In this document: piece after piece, positions 36,828 through 46,626 of the stretch
Layout of the letters: each line of letters starts with the position of its first letter
Numbering within the stretch: the first letter of the stretch is position 1
Notes under the pieces: model-generated
Database searches by the model: none
The model's input: only the letters and a program-made list of their open reading frames with translations
What the model was told of the DNA's origin: nothing
Translations under genes and position numbers: made by a program
Origin: Psychroserpens sp041224425
GTDB lineage: Bacteria; Bacteroidota; Bacteroidia; Flavobacteriales; Flavobacteriaceae
DNA length: 64,000 nt
NCBI RefSeq assembly: GCF_041224425.1
Contig: NZ_JBGFGL010000071.1
Coordinates: 1 to 64,000 of the forward strand
Direction of reading: 5' to 3'

Positions 36828-38840
36828 CTAAGGAAGCAAATAAGAAATATTAATATAAAAGTTTCTTCCTTGTCTAGGAATATTATTCCAGTCTGCAAAC
36901 GTAGAATAATTAGTGTCCAAAATGTTTTCTATACCGTATTTTAAAATAGTCCGTCCGTATTTACCATAAAAGGCATTTCCCATGTTGAGATTCAAAACGG
37001 CGTATGAAGCCGTTTCATTTTCACCGTAAAAACTACTGAATTGACTTTGATTGCCATTGCCTTCAAGCTGTAATGCGACGTTAAAATGTTGTTTTTTGTA
37101 ATTCAGTTCTGCAAAGTAACTAAAGGGTCTTATTAGCGGTAAAAATTTGCCATTGCTTCCTTTTCCGTAATTATACCCAATACTGGTGTTGGCAGATAAA
37201 TGGTCTGAAAACGTATAACTTCCATTAAGATAAATGTCAAAAATTGAAGCATGGTCTAAAGCCTCGTAAATTCGCACACCATTAGCGCCAATTGTCATTG
37301 AGCTTATGTTTGGTGCGATTTCGCCAATAATATAATCTGAAATATAGAAATATGAACTCTCTATGCCTAGCTGTAAATTGCCAAAAGTTTGAGTGTAACT
37401 GAAATTGGTTTCCAGGGCTTTTTCGTTTTTTAGATTTGGATTTCCAATGTAGTCAAAGTTATCAAAACTATTAAAGAGGAAGAATCCGTAACCTTCACTA
37501 ACGGAAGGAGTACGTTCACCGTAACCTAGTCCAAAAGACATCTTTTTTTTGTCATTTTGAATGGTAAATGCCGATGATAAACTCAAGAGAAATCGCTGTT
37601 GTTGATCATCGATATCAGGATGAAAGATTTGAAGGCTTTCCACACCAACCTCATCAGCTATTCTATTGCTATGGTATCCTAATCGCAATGTTGAAGACAG
37701 AACATTAGCGTCATTAATATGCCAATCATCCTTAGCAAAAACGCCTGTGTATAGGGTTCTAATATCTGGCCAAGTGAGCATAAACATGTCCGGTTCATTT
37801 GGGTTGTTTGAAAACATGGTCATCTCTGCCAGAGACCTATTATAAAAACCGTTGACATTGAAGGTTAAGTGGTGGTTTTTCTTGAGAAAATCGGCTTTGC
37901 TATAAAATCCATACGTATCGCTCCAGCCTGGCATATCCATTCTAATGGGTACATCTAGTCGATTGCTATCGTCCATGATGTGCGTGATGGTATTAAAGTA
38001 AAGTTTGGTTTCCAAAGATTTCAAGCTTGTTTCTTCTGGTCGGTAATAGTGCGTTAGCGAAGTAATTAGAGCTTCCGCTAATGAGACATCCATGGGCAAG
38101 GCAGGATAACCAACGTCTGTAGCTTTGTCATAAATGATGTTAGTATCAATGTGTTGTGTTTCAGAAAATTTGTAGCCCGATTGCAACGACATATTAAATT
38201 TTTGGAATTGGGAGAACATCACTTCTTTATTTCCGCCCGCTTTGTAGTTGTCAGATTTCCTGAATATGCCATCTGCACTAATATAAAACCTATTCCCTGT
38301 GTATTCCAGATCCAGACCCGTAGCAAAAAAATTGCCATTTGTTTCATAACCTAAATCGGTACTCGTTTTTAGTCCTGAACCATTAAACTTGGATGCGGGA
38401 AGTTTGAGATCGATACCACCACCAACACAGTGTCCGTTCTCTGTTCCTGATTGACCAGAACCTATGGTCACCTTTTCCAAATTGGAAACGTCCACATAAG
38501 AGGTAATAGGATCCATTTTATCGGTACAGGCACCAAAAATTTGCATACCATCAATGGTAACGACCAAACGGTCACTAACCATATTGTTAATGGCTGGCTC
38601 CCAAGCGTAGTTACCTCGTTTTATCATGGTAATCTTATTGGATTTCTCTAAATAGTCATCAATACTGGATAAGGTTTTTTCTTGTCTTTTGTTACTTAAC
38701 TTTCTTCTAGTAACAATAACGACCTCTTCGAGTTTCGTGGTGTCATTTTCAGTTTCCTTAACTGTTTTCTCTTGCGAAAATCCATGGTTAAAGAACATGC
38801 CATAAAGGATTATGAAGATTAGCTGTTTCATAGCTAACAT
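36828..38840 (-). CDS. TonB-dependent copper receptor of the OprC/NosA type
   Basis: 670 aa. Signal peptide (MKQLIFIILYGMFFNHGFSQ after a second ATG at 38831), plug domain with VVTIDGMQIFGACTDKMDPITSYVDV, which holds the CxxxM copper site typical of OprC/NosA, and GTENGHCVGGGIDLKLP, then a 22-strand barrel. NosA-type receptors supply copper for N2O reductase. It closes the minus-strand nos/copper block, 103 bp after the Met-rich lipoprotein gene. Confidence 0.88.
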   Translation of the reverse strand: MLAMKQLIFIILYGMFFNHGFSQEKTVKETENDTTKLEEVVIVTRRKLSNKRQEKTLSSIDDYLEKSNKITMIKRGNYAWEPAINNMVSDRLVVTIDGMQIFGACTDKMDPITSYVDVSNLEKVTIGSGQSGTENGHCVGGGIDLKLPASKFNGSGLKTSTDLGYETNGNFFATGLDLEYTGNRFYISADGIFRKSDNYKAGGNKEVMFSQFQKFNMSLQSGYKFSETQHIDTNIIYDKATDVGYPALPMDVSLAEALITSLTHYYRPEETSLKSLETKLYFNTITHIMDDSNRLDVPIRMDMPGWSDTYGFYSKADFLKKNHHLTFNVNGFYNRSLAEMTMFSNNPNEPDMFMLTWPDIRTLYTGVFAKDDWHINDANVLSSTLRLGYHSNRIADEVGVESLQIFHPDIDDQQQRFLLSLSSAFTIQNDKKKMSFGLGYGERTPSVSEGYGFFLFNSFDNFDYIGNPNLKNEKALETNFSYTQTFGNLQLGIESSYFYISDYIIGEIAPNISSMTIGANGVRIYEALDHASIFDIYLNGSYTFSDHLSANTSIGYNYGKGSNGKFLPLIRPFSYFAELNYKKQHFNVALQLEGNGNQSQFSSFYGENETASYAVLNLNMGNAFYGKYGRTILKYGIENILDTNYSTFADWNNIPRQGRNFYINISYLLP

Positions 38841-38877
38841 GTTTTAAGGTTATAAGGTTTCTTTTGAAGAGTGTAGC

Positions 38878-38898
38878 CGAGAGTTGTTTTAACTCTCG
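38878..38898 (-). other. Intergenic hairpin between the Met-rich lipoprotein and receptor genes
   Basis: A perfect 8-bp stem CGAGAGTT/AACTCTCG with a 5-base loop, flanked by TGTAG and CTACA that may extend it. No T tract on the transcribed strand, so more likely an mRNA-processing or stability element than a terminator. Confidence 0.4.
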
Positions 38899-38943
38899 AC
38901 TTAAAACTCTACAGGGATTTATTTTTGAAACTGAAGCGGGTCT

Positions 38944-39807
38944 TTAAAACTCAAGCTCTAAGTAAAGGCTACTGGACTCGTTTTGTTCAGATACATCCTC
39001 ACCTTTTAATACTTCGTCTTCAGCATTTAAAAGCTTTAGGTTTAGCATCCAGTAACCTGTCATGGTTAATGATAAGTCTCCGTAATATAAGCCATCAGTA
39101 CTGTTAAAGGATAAATCAGTATTATTTGGCGAGCTGTGATTACCCATACCAGGCATACGTGGGTCTAATGCAATAGTATAACTTTCAACCACTGGAAATG
39201 TCATCATGTTTTCCATTTTAAACAAACCTACTTTCATTTGATTAATGGCAATTCTTGGATTTTTAGGCTCTATTAAAGCTAGGATATAGCGTGTGTTATC
39301 AGAACCCATAAAGCTTGTAACATTTTGGTTTTCGTATTGCATTACTTCAATAGTTTCCGTCATACTGTATGCTTCACCATTGATGTTGTAATCTACGGTA
39401 AGTGACCAACCTGAGCCATCAGCATTAGTCATTTGGTAAATGATAAAGCCTTCATAAATGGTATTTTTTCCCAAAGCTTTTGTAATGTTGGATTTTGGAC
39501 AAGAGTGCTGCATTGTTGGCATTTGCATTACAGGCATCCACGATAAGGAAACATTTTCGAGATAGGTATTTGTGGCGTTGTCTTTAACTCTAAGGCTTAT
39601 GGCATTGTATCCTGTTTCGAACATTCCGTTTTTATTGAATAGTTCAATAGTATGGTTGGCATTGGTGAAGTCTTGAATCTTTGAAAGTCCGTCAACTTCA
39701 CTTGTAAGTGTGGGATTGTCATCCTCATTATCATTAGAACATGACGTAGCAAAAACAGTTAATAATATTATGGGTATTAATTTGTATATAAATTGTATTG
39801 ATTTCAT
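38944..39807 (-). CDS. Met/His-rich lipoprotein, probable copper carrier (YtkA/FixH-like region)
   Basis: 287 aa. Lipoprotein signal ending ATSCSNDNEDD. Two clusters of soft metal ligands: MPVMQMPTMQHSCPKS (about 95-110) and DPRMPGMGNHSSPNN (about 220-235). The C-terminal part (YYGDLSLTMTGYWMLNLKLLNAEDEVL) resembles FixH/YtkA domains. Between a Cys-rich small protein and an OprC-like receptor, a periplasmic or surface copper-binding role is a good inference. Confidence 0.7.
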   Translation of the reverse strand: MKSIQFIYKLIPIILLTVFATSCSNDNEDDNPTLTSEVDGLSKIQDFTNANHTIELFNKNGMFETGYNAISLRVKDNATNTYLENVSLSWMPVMQMPTMQHSCPKSNITKALGKNTIYEGFIIYQMTNADGSGWSLTVDYNINGEAYSMTETIEVMQYENQNVTSFMGSDNTRYILALIEPKNPRIAINQMKVGLFKMENMMTFPVVESYTIALDPRMPGMGNHSSPNNTDLSFNSTDGLYYGDLSLTMTGYWMLNLKLLNAEDEVLKGEDVSEQNESSSLYLELEF

Positions 39808-39904
39808 GATATTTTAGTTTTAATATTAGACTAGGGATTCTTTAGCTTACTTGTATATTGAAGTAAGAATTGGAATCAAATCAAATGATTTTTATGCTAA
39901 AAAA

Positions 39905-40300
39905 CTAATAGAAATTGGGAGGAGGTGTATCTATATCGAGATACATTTGAATGGTCTTAGGCGTATAATAAGACGTCATGTGTTGTCTAGACAGAAGGGC
40001 CAAATACGGCATTTTAATTTCGTTAATGCAAGTCACAAAGAAAATATCCAAAACGAGAGGTTTTTGCTCTTGAAATGGTGTTTCAGATGATGATTCAGTA
40101 TTGTTTTGCGACAGTTCTTTTCGCAATTGGCATTTACCGTTGCAACCTTTTTGTTCTTCCTTTTGAATACATAAGGTTTGGGCTATATAATCTTGGTTTA
40201 TCACAAAATCGGAGACAATAACTATAGTATTGATATTGCTTGCCATGAGTACTGTGGAAAGCGTCAATGCAATGACTTTATGTAGTATTTGTTCTATCAC
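39905..40300 (-). CDS. Small Cys-rich protein of the copper module
   Basis: 131 aa from GTG 40300. One hydrophobic N-terminal segment, then LCIQKEEQKGCNGKCQLRKEL with three Cys, and a C-terminal TPPPNF tail. I know no characterised member. The predicted -7 box TAATTTTG (40305-40312, minus strand) leaves almost no leader, so the message may be leaderless or translation may start at Met19. The exact palindrome at 40312-40327 sits over the promoter. First gene of the copper receptor unit. Confidence 0.65.
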   Translation of the reverse strand: MIEQILHKVIALTLSTVLMASNINTIVIVSDFVINQDYIAQTLCIQKEEQKGCNGKCQLRKELSQNNTESSSETPFQEQKPLVLDIFFVTCINEIKMPYLALLSRQHMTSYYTPKTIQMYLDIDTPPPNFY

Positions 40301-40311
40301 AATACAAAATT

Positions 40312-40327
40312 AAGACAAAAATGTCTT
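40312..40327. promoter_or_regulatory. Perfect operator palindrome AAGACA-AAAA-TGTCTT
   Basis: With flanks it is a 20-bp perfect palindrome (TTAAGACA-AAAA-TGTCTTAA) just upstream of the -7 box TAATTTTG of the Cys-rich gene. Same half-site, spacing and promoter geometry as the site at 47785 before the second rrf2 gene. Confidence 0.7.
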
Positions 40328-40354
40328 AAATAAACTGATTTTTATCATTTGGTG

Positions 40355-40786
40355 TCAAATTTTAAAAAACTCAAAATATTTGGCAACTAGAAACTGTAGT
40401 CGTTTTTTTCTAATCGCTGCCGCTTTAGAGTCACCTATATCTCTTAATTCCGAAATTTCTTCAAGTATTGGAACCAAAACAATGTGTAGCTGATCATGAG
40501 GGTCGCCCTTCATGTCACAGTTTTTGATAATGTAACTTGTTTGCTTTGAGAGGGCATTTCCCAAGGTTTTGACATCTGTTGTTTCAGTACTTGCTTTTAA
40601 AATCGAATCTATGCGCATCATTCCCTTGTGGGTTTCCTCATTGACGATCCATTTTTCTCCATTGTTAAGCGCCAGTCCTTCCAGCTCGAATAAGGTTTCT
40701 GTTATGTTGTTCTTATTTTGTTTGCATCCTAAAACAGCTATGCAAACGAGCAAAAGTAGAATCTGAATAGGTTTTTTTGTAGGCAT
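40355..40786 (-). CDS. Lipoprotein of the nos cluster
   Basis: 143 aa from ATG 40786 (an ATG at 40819 is inside nosY). Signal MPTKKPIQILLLLVCIAVLGC with lipobox Cys21, then a helical domain with KWIVNEETHKGMMRIDSIL, IIKNCDMKGDPHDQLHIVLVPILEEI. The His/Cys/Met content (CDMKGDPHDQLH) may allow metal or heme binding, but no family is recognised. One base separates it from the nosY stop. Confidence 0.7.
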   Translation of the reverse strand: MPTKKPIQILLLLVCIAVLGCKQNKNNITETLFELEGLALNNGEKWIVNEETHKGMMRIDSILKASTETTDVKTLGNALSKQTSYIIKNCDMKGDPHDQLHIVLVPILEEISELRDIGDSKAAAIRKKRLQFLVAKYFEFFKI

Positions 40787-40787
40787 T

Positions 40788-41570
40788 TTAAAAATCTTTT
40801 TTCTTCGATTTGTAGACAATTCTTAAAACGGGCAAGGTTACCCATAAGATCAAAGTGATTAATGATATGATCAAGCCAAAGGAAGTGCCAAAGAACTGTT
40901 TAAATACAGCACCAGTGTATCCCAATAAGGCGGAAATATCTAGTTTTAGTAAAATTAATGTTCTTGACAAGTCTATAGGGTTTAACATGGTTCCAATTAA
41001 GGATACCTTATCCAATGGGTAATCTTCAAATAGGATCAGCGACATTAAGAATAGCCCGTCGTAAATAATTGCAAGGAATAACCACATCAATATGGCATAG
41101 CCAAAGCCTTTTATTTTATTTTCGTTAGATAAGGCAATGTTAAATGCCAATGCACTGAAAATAAATGTTAGGAACACACCCACAATAAGTAATAAGGAAA
41201 AATCCCATATGGCGTTCGATTTAAATAACCCATAAATTACAAATGGTAGTCCAAGTCCTAAAATGAGACTCATTGAAAGTGATAAAGCGACACCTAGATA
41301 CTGTCCCAAAAAAATGGAAGACCGTTGCACAGGTTGAGCCAGTAATAATTCTGTGAATTCTTTTGAATTATAATAATACATCACCCCAAAAATTGTACCG
41401 ATGAGTGGGACTAAAACAATAATCACATTCATGAGTGTGATAACAGCTTTAGATAAATCATTGTTGAGAAAAAGAAGTACAATACCTAGTAGTAAATAAA
41501 ATGCCAAGTAAACATAACTCCAACTGCTTCGCATTAAATCATAAAAACTGTATTTTAAAATCTTAAGCAT
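40788..41570 (-). CDS. nosY: ABC transporter permease NosY
   Basis: 260 aa, six membrane helices, ABC-2 type. Starts MLKILKYSFYDLMRSSWSYVYLAFYLLLG. With NosF and NosD it forms the complex needed to mature the CuZ site of N2O reductase. Overlaps nosF by 8 bp. Confidence 0.9.
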   Translation of the reverse strand: MLKILKYSFYDLMRSSWSYVYLAFYLLLGIVLLFLNNDLSKAVITLMNVIIVLVPLIGTIFGVMYYYNSKEFTELLLAQPVQRSSIFLGQYLGVALSLSMSLILGLGLPFVIYGLFKSNAIWDFSLLLIVGVFLTFIFSALAFNIALSNENKIKGFGYAILMWLFLAIIYDGLFLMSLILFEDYPLDKVSLIGTMLNPIDLSRTLILLKLDISALLGYTGAVFKQFFGTSFGLIISLITLILWVTLPVLRIVYKSKKKDF

Positions 41571-42270
41571 GGTTTTCTTTTAATATATTAGCAATGGCGT
41601 GTTCAAAATCAACTTGTTTGGTTTTGTTTTTTAGATCTTCAATGCTTCCCTTGAAGTATATTTTTCCTTCGAGGATAAACACAATTTCATCGGCCACTTC
41701 CTCAACGAAACTCATAATATGAGACGTGATTAAAATGGCCTTGCCTTTTTTCTTTTCTCTAGTGATCAACTCCTTTAGACGAATCAAGGAAATCGGGTCA
41801 AGACCTGTTGTGGGCTCATCCATAATTATTATTGGACTATCAAACATAAAGGTGAGAAGTATATTAACTTTTTGTTTAGTGCCACCCGATAGAGTGCCCA
41901 GCTTTTTGTATAAGAAGGGCTGTAGCCTAAAGATTTCAATCAATTCTTTATCCTTATCGGTTTGACCTCTAAGGTCCTTGATCATTTTAATTAGCTCTAT
42001 AACCTTAAGATTGCTAGGGAAATTTGCAATTTGTGGCAAATAGTCTATTTTCTTTCTATAGCTTGAATTTCTTTTGATATTGGTATCGAAAACCTTTATA
42101 TCTCCACCATCTGGAATGACCATCCCTAAAACACTTTTTATAATGGTGGTTTTCCCTGAACCATTTGGTCCTAATACGGCAAAAATCCCGCCTTTATTTA
42201 TGGTAAGGTCAATCCCATTGAGTACTTGGTTTTTTCCAAATGCTTTTTGTAAATCAGTAATTTCTACCAT
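41563..42270 (-). CDS. nosF: ABC transporter ATPase NosF
   Basis: 235 aa. Walker A LGPNGSGKTTIIKS, Q-loop YLPQIANFPSNL, signature LSGGTKQKVNI, Walker B PIIIMDEPTTGLDP and switch His ILITSHIMS. Overlaps nosD by 7 bp and nosY by 8 bp. Confidence 0.94.
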   Translation of the reverse strand: MVEITDLQKAFGKNQVLNGIDLTINKGGIFAVLGPNGSGKTTIIKSVLGMVIPDGGDIKVFDTNIKRNSSYRKKIDYLPQIANFPSNLKVIELIKMIKDLRGQTDKDKELIEIFRLQPFLYKKLGTLSGGTKQKVNILLTFMFDSPIIIMDEPTTGLDPISLIRLKELITREKKKGKAILITSHIMSFVEEVADEIVFILEGKIYFKGSIEDLKNKTKQVDFEHAIANILKENHA

Positions 42271-43505
42271 GTGACCTGATGCATTAGAGGTTTGTTGTCA
42301 ATTAAGTTTTCTGGCGTAAGTACTGGAGAAACTTTTTCTGAAAAGTCGATGACATCAATGAATAAACTTCGCAAAAGCACAATACTTTCCGGTGTTCGAT
42401 TTACCAAATATGAAAATAACTTAACGGGTCTGTAAGGCACATCACCAATACCATCTTTATCTAAATCATATCCAGTGTAATTGCTCCAATAGTTATTCTC
42501 AAACTTATTGCTATTCAGTTTTCCTGAATAGGAGAGGTCAAAAGAATTGTAAAGGAAATTATTGCGCGAATAGATATTGTCGTAGCAGGCACCATGAACT
42601 TTAATAGCATAACCATTATTTTTAAAGATGTTTTCGGTGTAAGTAATTCGGTTAGTGCCATCTGCATTAATACCAATGGTATTGTCTTCAAAAATATTAT
42701 GTTTTAATTCGGCATCATTGATCTCTTTTAACAGTATTCCGTATGATGCTGTTCCCCAATTTTTTTTGAAAATATTACTGAACATTTTTATGTGCTTAGA
42801 AAACATCACAGCTACACCAGCACCATTGGCTTCAAATGTATTGTTTTCATAAGTATTGTCGTTTGAGAACATAAAATGAAGTCCATAACGCATATTCTCT
42901 GTAGAATAGTTATTGGCAATATAGCTGCTATTTCCGAATTCCAGATAGATTCCATCTCGCATACGTCTAACGTCGTTATCAACGATTTTTACATTTTCGC
43001 AGTGCCATAAATGAATAGCATTTCCAGAATCTGCTTCAGCTTTGCCTTCACCGGAAATAGTGTTGTTCTTGATGATGCCATCTTTTGATTTTTGGATTAA
43101 GAAACCAAAAAATGCATTTTCAACTGTAATGTTTTCAATGAGAAAATCATAAGATTTAAAAAGTAAAATACCTGCAAACTCCTTTGTATAGCTTACTTTG
43201 ATGTTTTTGATCGCTAGGTTTTTTATAACGATATCGGTGGCTTCAACAGAGAAGCCGTAGCCCTTGTTCTCGGTGTCTATGATTGTACCTGCTTCTCCTG
43301 AGATATATAGCGATTTTTTATAGATAACAATATTGGATTCTTTGTACAATCCAGCCTTTATAAAAAGAGAGTCTCCGCTTTTAGAATTGTCCACCGCTGT
43401 CTGAATTGAATTAAAATCACAGCCAGTGTTGCAAACGGTTTTATTGGTTGCCGATACAAAGTAGCTTATGCTTAAAAAAAGAGCAATTTGAAAAACACAT
43501 CTCAT
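42264..43505 (-). CDS. nosD: Nitrous oxide reductase maturation protein NosD
   Basis: 413 aa. Signal peptide to about residue 20, then TVCNTGCDFNSIQTAVDNSKSGDSLFIKAGLYKESNIVI and right-handed beta-helix repeats rich in Asn (IIKNNTISG, NTYENNTFEANGAGVAVMFS, NYWSNYTGYDLDKDGIGDVPY). Periplasmic partner of NosFY that receives copper from NosL for CuZ assembly. Confidence 0.94.
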   Translation of the reverse strand: MRCVFQIALFLSISYFVSATNKTVCNTGCDFNSIQTAVDNSKSGDSLFIKAGLYKESNIVIYKKSLYISGEAGTIIDTENKGYGFSVEATDIVIKNLAIKNIKVSYTKEFAGILLFKSYDFLIENITVENAFFGFLIQKSKDGIIKNNTISGEGKAEADSGNAIHLWHCENVKIVDNDVRRMRDGIYLEFGNSSYIANNYSTENMRYGLHFMFSNDNTYENNTFEANGAGVAVMFSKHIKMFSNIFKKNWGTASYGILLKEINDAELKHNIFEDNTIGINADGTNRITYTENIFKNNGYAIKVHGACYDNIYSRNNFLYNSFDLSYSGKLNSNKFENNYWSNYTGYDLDKDGIGDVPYRPVKLFSYLVNRTPESIVLLRSLFIDVIDFSEKVSPVLTPENLIDNKPLMHQVTW

Positions 43506-43511
43506 AAATTA

Positions 43512-43943
43512 TTATTTATTGAGTTTACGGCATATGCCATCCCAATCAAAATATTGTGACGAATTGCTGTTTATCTTTTTTCGAGCCATATCCATTGATT
43601 TGAAGCCTGAAAGATTGGCTCCCATAGGGCTTGTAATTTCATCACAAATAAGATAACCCGCAGTTTTGGCATTGATCATTGTACCGGGATTGTCATAATT
43701 CGCAATTAGTAAGTTGCTCTCTTTTTCAAGATCCTTCTTGTCTTCCAAAAAGTGAATCATGCATTCAATGGCATCAAACTTATATTGTTTGCCCTTGTCA
43801 GTTACCATTTGTGCGGCATGAGTTTTTGTAACGATTGTCATTTGACAGAAATGGCACATATCTGACCCATAGTTTATGGGTTGTGGATCTTTACTGCAAT
43901 TTAAAAATATACAAATAACAATTAAAAGAGTAAATCGTTTCAT
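43512..43943 (-). CDS. nosL: Copper chaperone lipoprotein NosL
   Basis: 143 aa. Lipoprotein signal (ICIFLNCSKD), then YGSDMCHFCQMTIVTKTHAAQMV with the MxxCxM-type Cu(I) motif, and FDAIECMIHFL, PMGANLSGF typical of NosL. Delivers copper to the NosDFY machinery. Gap to nosD is 6 bp. Confidence 0.93.
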   Translation of the reverse strand: MKRFTLLIVICIFLNCSKDPQPINYGSDMCHFCQMTIVTKTHAAQMVTDKGKQYKFDAIECMIHFLEDKKDLEKESNLLIANYDNPGTMINAKTAGYLICDEITSPMGANLSGFKSMDMARKKINSNSSQYFDWDGICRKLNK

Positions 43944-43948
43944 GCTTT

Positions 43949-44557
43949 TTACTTATGTGATTTTTTATTGCCAATCCAATAGGCTACGAACGTCAATAGC
44001 ATTCCAGACCCCATCATGTAAGCGCCTGTATGTGGGTACGAATGTGCTACAAAATTCAATATATGTCTTGTGCCAAAGAGCGGTGGCTTATAGCTTAACG
44101 GATTACCCTCTGCATCTGTCATTTTCATGATTGCCTTTGGGTCTAAGTTCGTTCCATAGTCTGTCATCCATGCATTAAAATCGTACATACCCAATATGCC
44201 CAATATAATCATTAAAATAAGCCATCCCAAAAACCATTTGGGAGAAACTTTATTAAAAAACCCCAGAACACCAATACAAACACCAAGTAATGCCATACTG
44301 CCTACAACAGTAGGGAATACTGAAAATTCCCACATCTCATCAGGTTTTGGTAATTTACTCATACCAATATAATGGTTAAGACCATCAATGTTTTGTAAAT
44401 CGTGTTTTTCCTTACCTTCTAATCCATCTAAATGAATATTCATGCCTATACCATTTGGATATTGCGGTGCTTCTAAAGTTATGCTCCAGAGAGGGAATAC
44501 AAATAGACCTAAAAGCAATGCAGAACCTATGATCATTAATATACTAGCGGATTTCAT
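43949..44557 (-). CDS. Nos-cluster membrane protein (NosB-like position)
   Basis: 202 aa with about four helices (5-28, 83-105, 110-130, 175-197) and a periplasmic loop after helix 1 (PQYPNGIGMNIHLDGLEGKEKHDLQNIDGLNHYIGM) plus LFGTRHILNFVAHSYPHTGAYMMG near the end, so several His/Met are placed at the membrane surface. Genes of this kind follow nosZ in Bacteroidota clusters that lack nosR. Probably an electron-transfer or copper-handling partner; exact job unknown. Confidence 0.7.
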   Translation of the reverse strand: MKSASILMIIGSALLLGLFVFPLWSITLEAPQYPNGIGMNIHLDGLEGKEKHDLQNIDGLNHYIGMSKLPKPDEMWEFSVFPTVVGSMALLGVCIGVLGFFNKVSPKWFLGWLILMIILGILGMYDFNAWMTDYGTNLDPKAIMKMTDAEGNPLSYKPPLFGTRHILNFVAHSYPHTGAYMMGSGMLLTFVAYWIGNKKSHK

Positions 44558-44646
44558 CTTTGCTTCATTTAAAAATTATGGGCGAGCAATACACTCGCCC
44601 ATGTTTGAGTTAATTAATCTGTAACACTAAAACTATTTAACTCATT

Positions 44647-46599
44647 TTATTCATCTAGGGTGTATTTCAAAGGGGTGTCAGAGTTCTTCGCAGATACTCT
44701 AACGTAGCCTTGCATTTCTTGGTGTAGTGCAGAACAAAAATCCGTGCAATAGAAAGGCCAGACGCCTTCGCGTTTTGGTTCCCAAACTATGGTTTTGGTT
44801 TGGCCTGGCATAACAAGAATTTCTGAAGTGTTAGCGCCAATAATCGAAAACCCGTGAGGAACATCAAAATCTTGTTCAAGGTTGGTAATGTGGAAATAGA
44901 CCTTGTCACCAACTTTAATGCCCTCAATGTTATCAGGTGCAAAGTGACTACGAATAGTGGTCATTCTTATATGAACTTCATTGCCGTTTCGAGTGACCTT
45001 GGCTTCAGATTCGTTCTTAGCAACATAAGGATGTTCGTTTTCAGACAACTCATAGTATTTCTTGCTTTTCTTTTTGATGATGTCTGCACGTATACCAGCA
45101 GCGTAGTGAGGCTCGCCATGAGTAGGGAAATCTGATAACAGTTCCATTTTATCGCCGGAAATATCATAAAGCTGTGCAGAGTGCTCTAATTCAGGACCTG
45201 TTGGTAAGTAACGATCTTTGGTAATCTTATTTAGAGCAACTAAATATTTACCAAAAGGCTTACGTGAGTTTCCTCCTGGAATCATTAAGTGACCAACAGA
45301 GTAGAATGTAGGTTGTCTGTCAAGAACCTCAAAGGTTTCAAGACTCCATTTTACAACTTCAGAAGAGATAAAAAATGTTGTGTAAGCATTTCCTTTACCA
45401 TCAAACTCAGTATGTAATGGCCCTAAACCCGGTTGAGTAACGACTCCAGCAAGTGTGTTTTCATAGCTTAAGACAGGGATTCCATAAGAATTGTCGACAA
45501 AATCCTTGTTGTCAATCGCTGTAATCATTTTATCGAAATCATAAACACTTAAGTCCGTAGATAATTTACCACTACCAACAATATATTGTCCTGAAGGATC
45601 TACATCACAACCATGAGGAGATTTTGGAATAGGAATGTAAAACACAGCACCTTCAACTTCTCTAGGGTCCACCATGGTTACACCTTCTTTGATCGTAGAA
45701 GTAGCAGTGTGTGTTTTTTCATCATAAATATTATGAGCATAGGTTCCAGAAACCTTTTTTCCACCACCATTCTTGACGTATTCAGCAATTTTTTGCCAGT
45801 TCACTGCAGCGATGTAATCTTTGTCATTTTGTGAAGCATTGACTTCCATTAGAGTATTGGCTTCTTCGGTATTGTAACTTGTAAAGAAAAACCAACCATG
45901 AGATTTGTTACGTCCAGGATGTGCCAAATCGTAATTAAATCCAGGCATATTAAGCTGAAATTCCAAATTCATTCTTCCATCTTCAGCAATGCTTACAAAA
46001 GAAAGCGGACCTTTGAATTCACCTTTCATGTCACTAATAGGCATGTCGCGTTGTGGATTAGGTACGGCAAATCTAGTACCAGCTACAATGTATTCTGTGT
46101 TTTCAGTAACAAAAGAAGAAGCGTGATTACCTGCTGAATTTGGTAATTCTATGATTTCTTCAGTTTCAAATGTAGCTAAGCTTATTCGAGCAATTCTAGG
46201 GGTGTTGTTTTCGTTAATGAAAATCCATCGTCCGTCCAATTCACCATTGGTTTGAGAAATATCTGGGTGATGGGCATCTCCCCAAGGAACAAATCCAAAG
46301 GAGGTGTTCAACATTGCTTTGGTTTCTTCAGAATAGCCGTAACCAGAGGTTGGAAATTGAGAGAAAACGGGAATTTCTTTCAACATTCTACCACTAGGCA
46401 GACCAGCTACTGTAATGTTTCCGCTATATCCTCCTGAAAAGAAGGCGTAATATTCGTCGTGTTCACCAGGTGCTACATAAACCTGTTCGGCTTTGCTTGC
46501 AGACATAGCACCAGAATTTTTTGCATTATTGTTATCGCCGCAATTGGTAAAAAACATTAAGGCAACAAGAGCTAATGCGTAATTGATTAATTTCTTCAT
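44647..46599 (-). CDS. nosZ: Nitrous oxide reductase, clade II (Sec/lipoprotein-exported)
   Basis: 650 aa. It reduces N2O to N2. The N-terminus is a Sec/lipoprotein-type signal (MKKLINYALALVALMFFTNCGDN) without a twin-arginine motif, as in clade II enzymes. The beta-propeller with CuZ His ligands includes WGDAHHPDISQTNG, and SPHGCDVDPSGQY; the C-terminal cupredoxin carries CuA (FYCTDFCSALHQEMQGYV: two Cys, His, Met). All metal ligands that can be checked are present. Confidence 0.96.
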   Translation of the reverse strand: MKKLINYALALVALMFFTNCGDNNNAKNSGAMSASKAEQVYVAPGEHDEYYAFFSGGYSGNITVAGLPSGRMLKEIPVFSQFPTSGYGYSEETKAMLNTSFGFVPWGDAHHPDISQTNGELDGRWIFINENNTPRIARISLATFETEEIIELPNSAGNHASSFVTENTEYIVAGTRFAVPNPQRDMPISDMKGEFKGPLSFVSIAEDGRMNLEFQLNMPGFNYDLAHPGRNKSHGWFFFTSYNTEEANTLMEVNASQNDKDYIAAVNWQKIAEYVKNGGGKKVSGTYAHNIYDEKTHTATSTIKEGVTMVDPREVEGAVFYIPIPKSPHGCDVDPSGQYIVGSGKLSTDLSVYDFDKMITAIDNKDFVDNSYGIPVLSYENTLAGVVTQPGLGPLHTEFDGKGNAYTTFFISSEVVKWSLETFEVLDRQPTFYSVGHLMIPGGNSRKPFGKYLVALNKITKDRYLPTGPELEHSAQLYDISGDKMELLSDFPTHGEPHYAAGIRADIIKKKSKKYYELSENEHPYVAKNESEAKVTRNGNEVHIRMTTIRSHFAPDNIEGIKVGDKVYFHITNLEQDFDVPHGFSIIGANTSEILVMPGQTKTIVWEPKREGVWPFYCTDFCSALHQEMQGYVRVSAKNSDTPLKYTLDE

Positions 46600-46626
46600 T
46601 TTAAATGATTTATTTAGTTAATAGTT

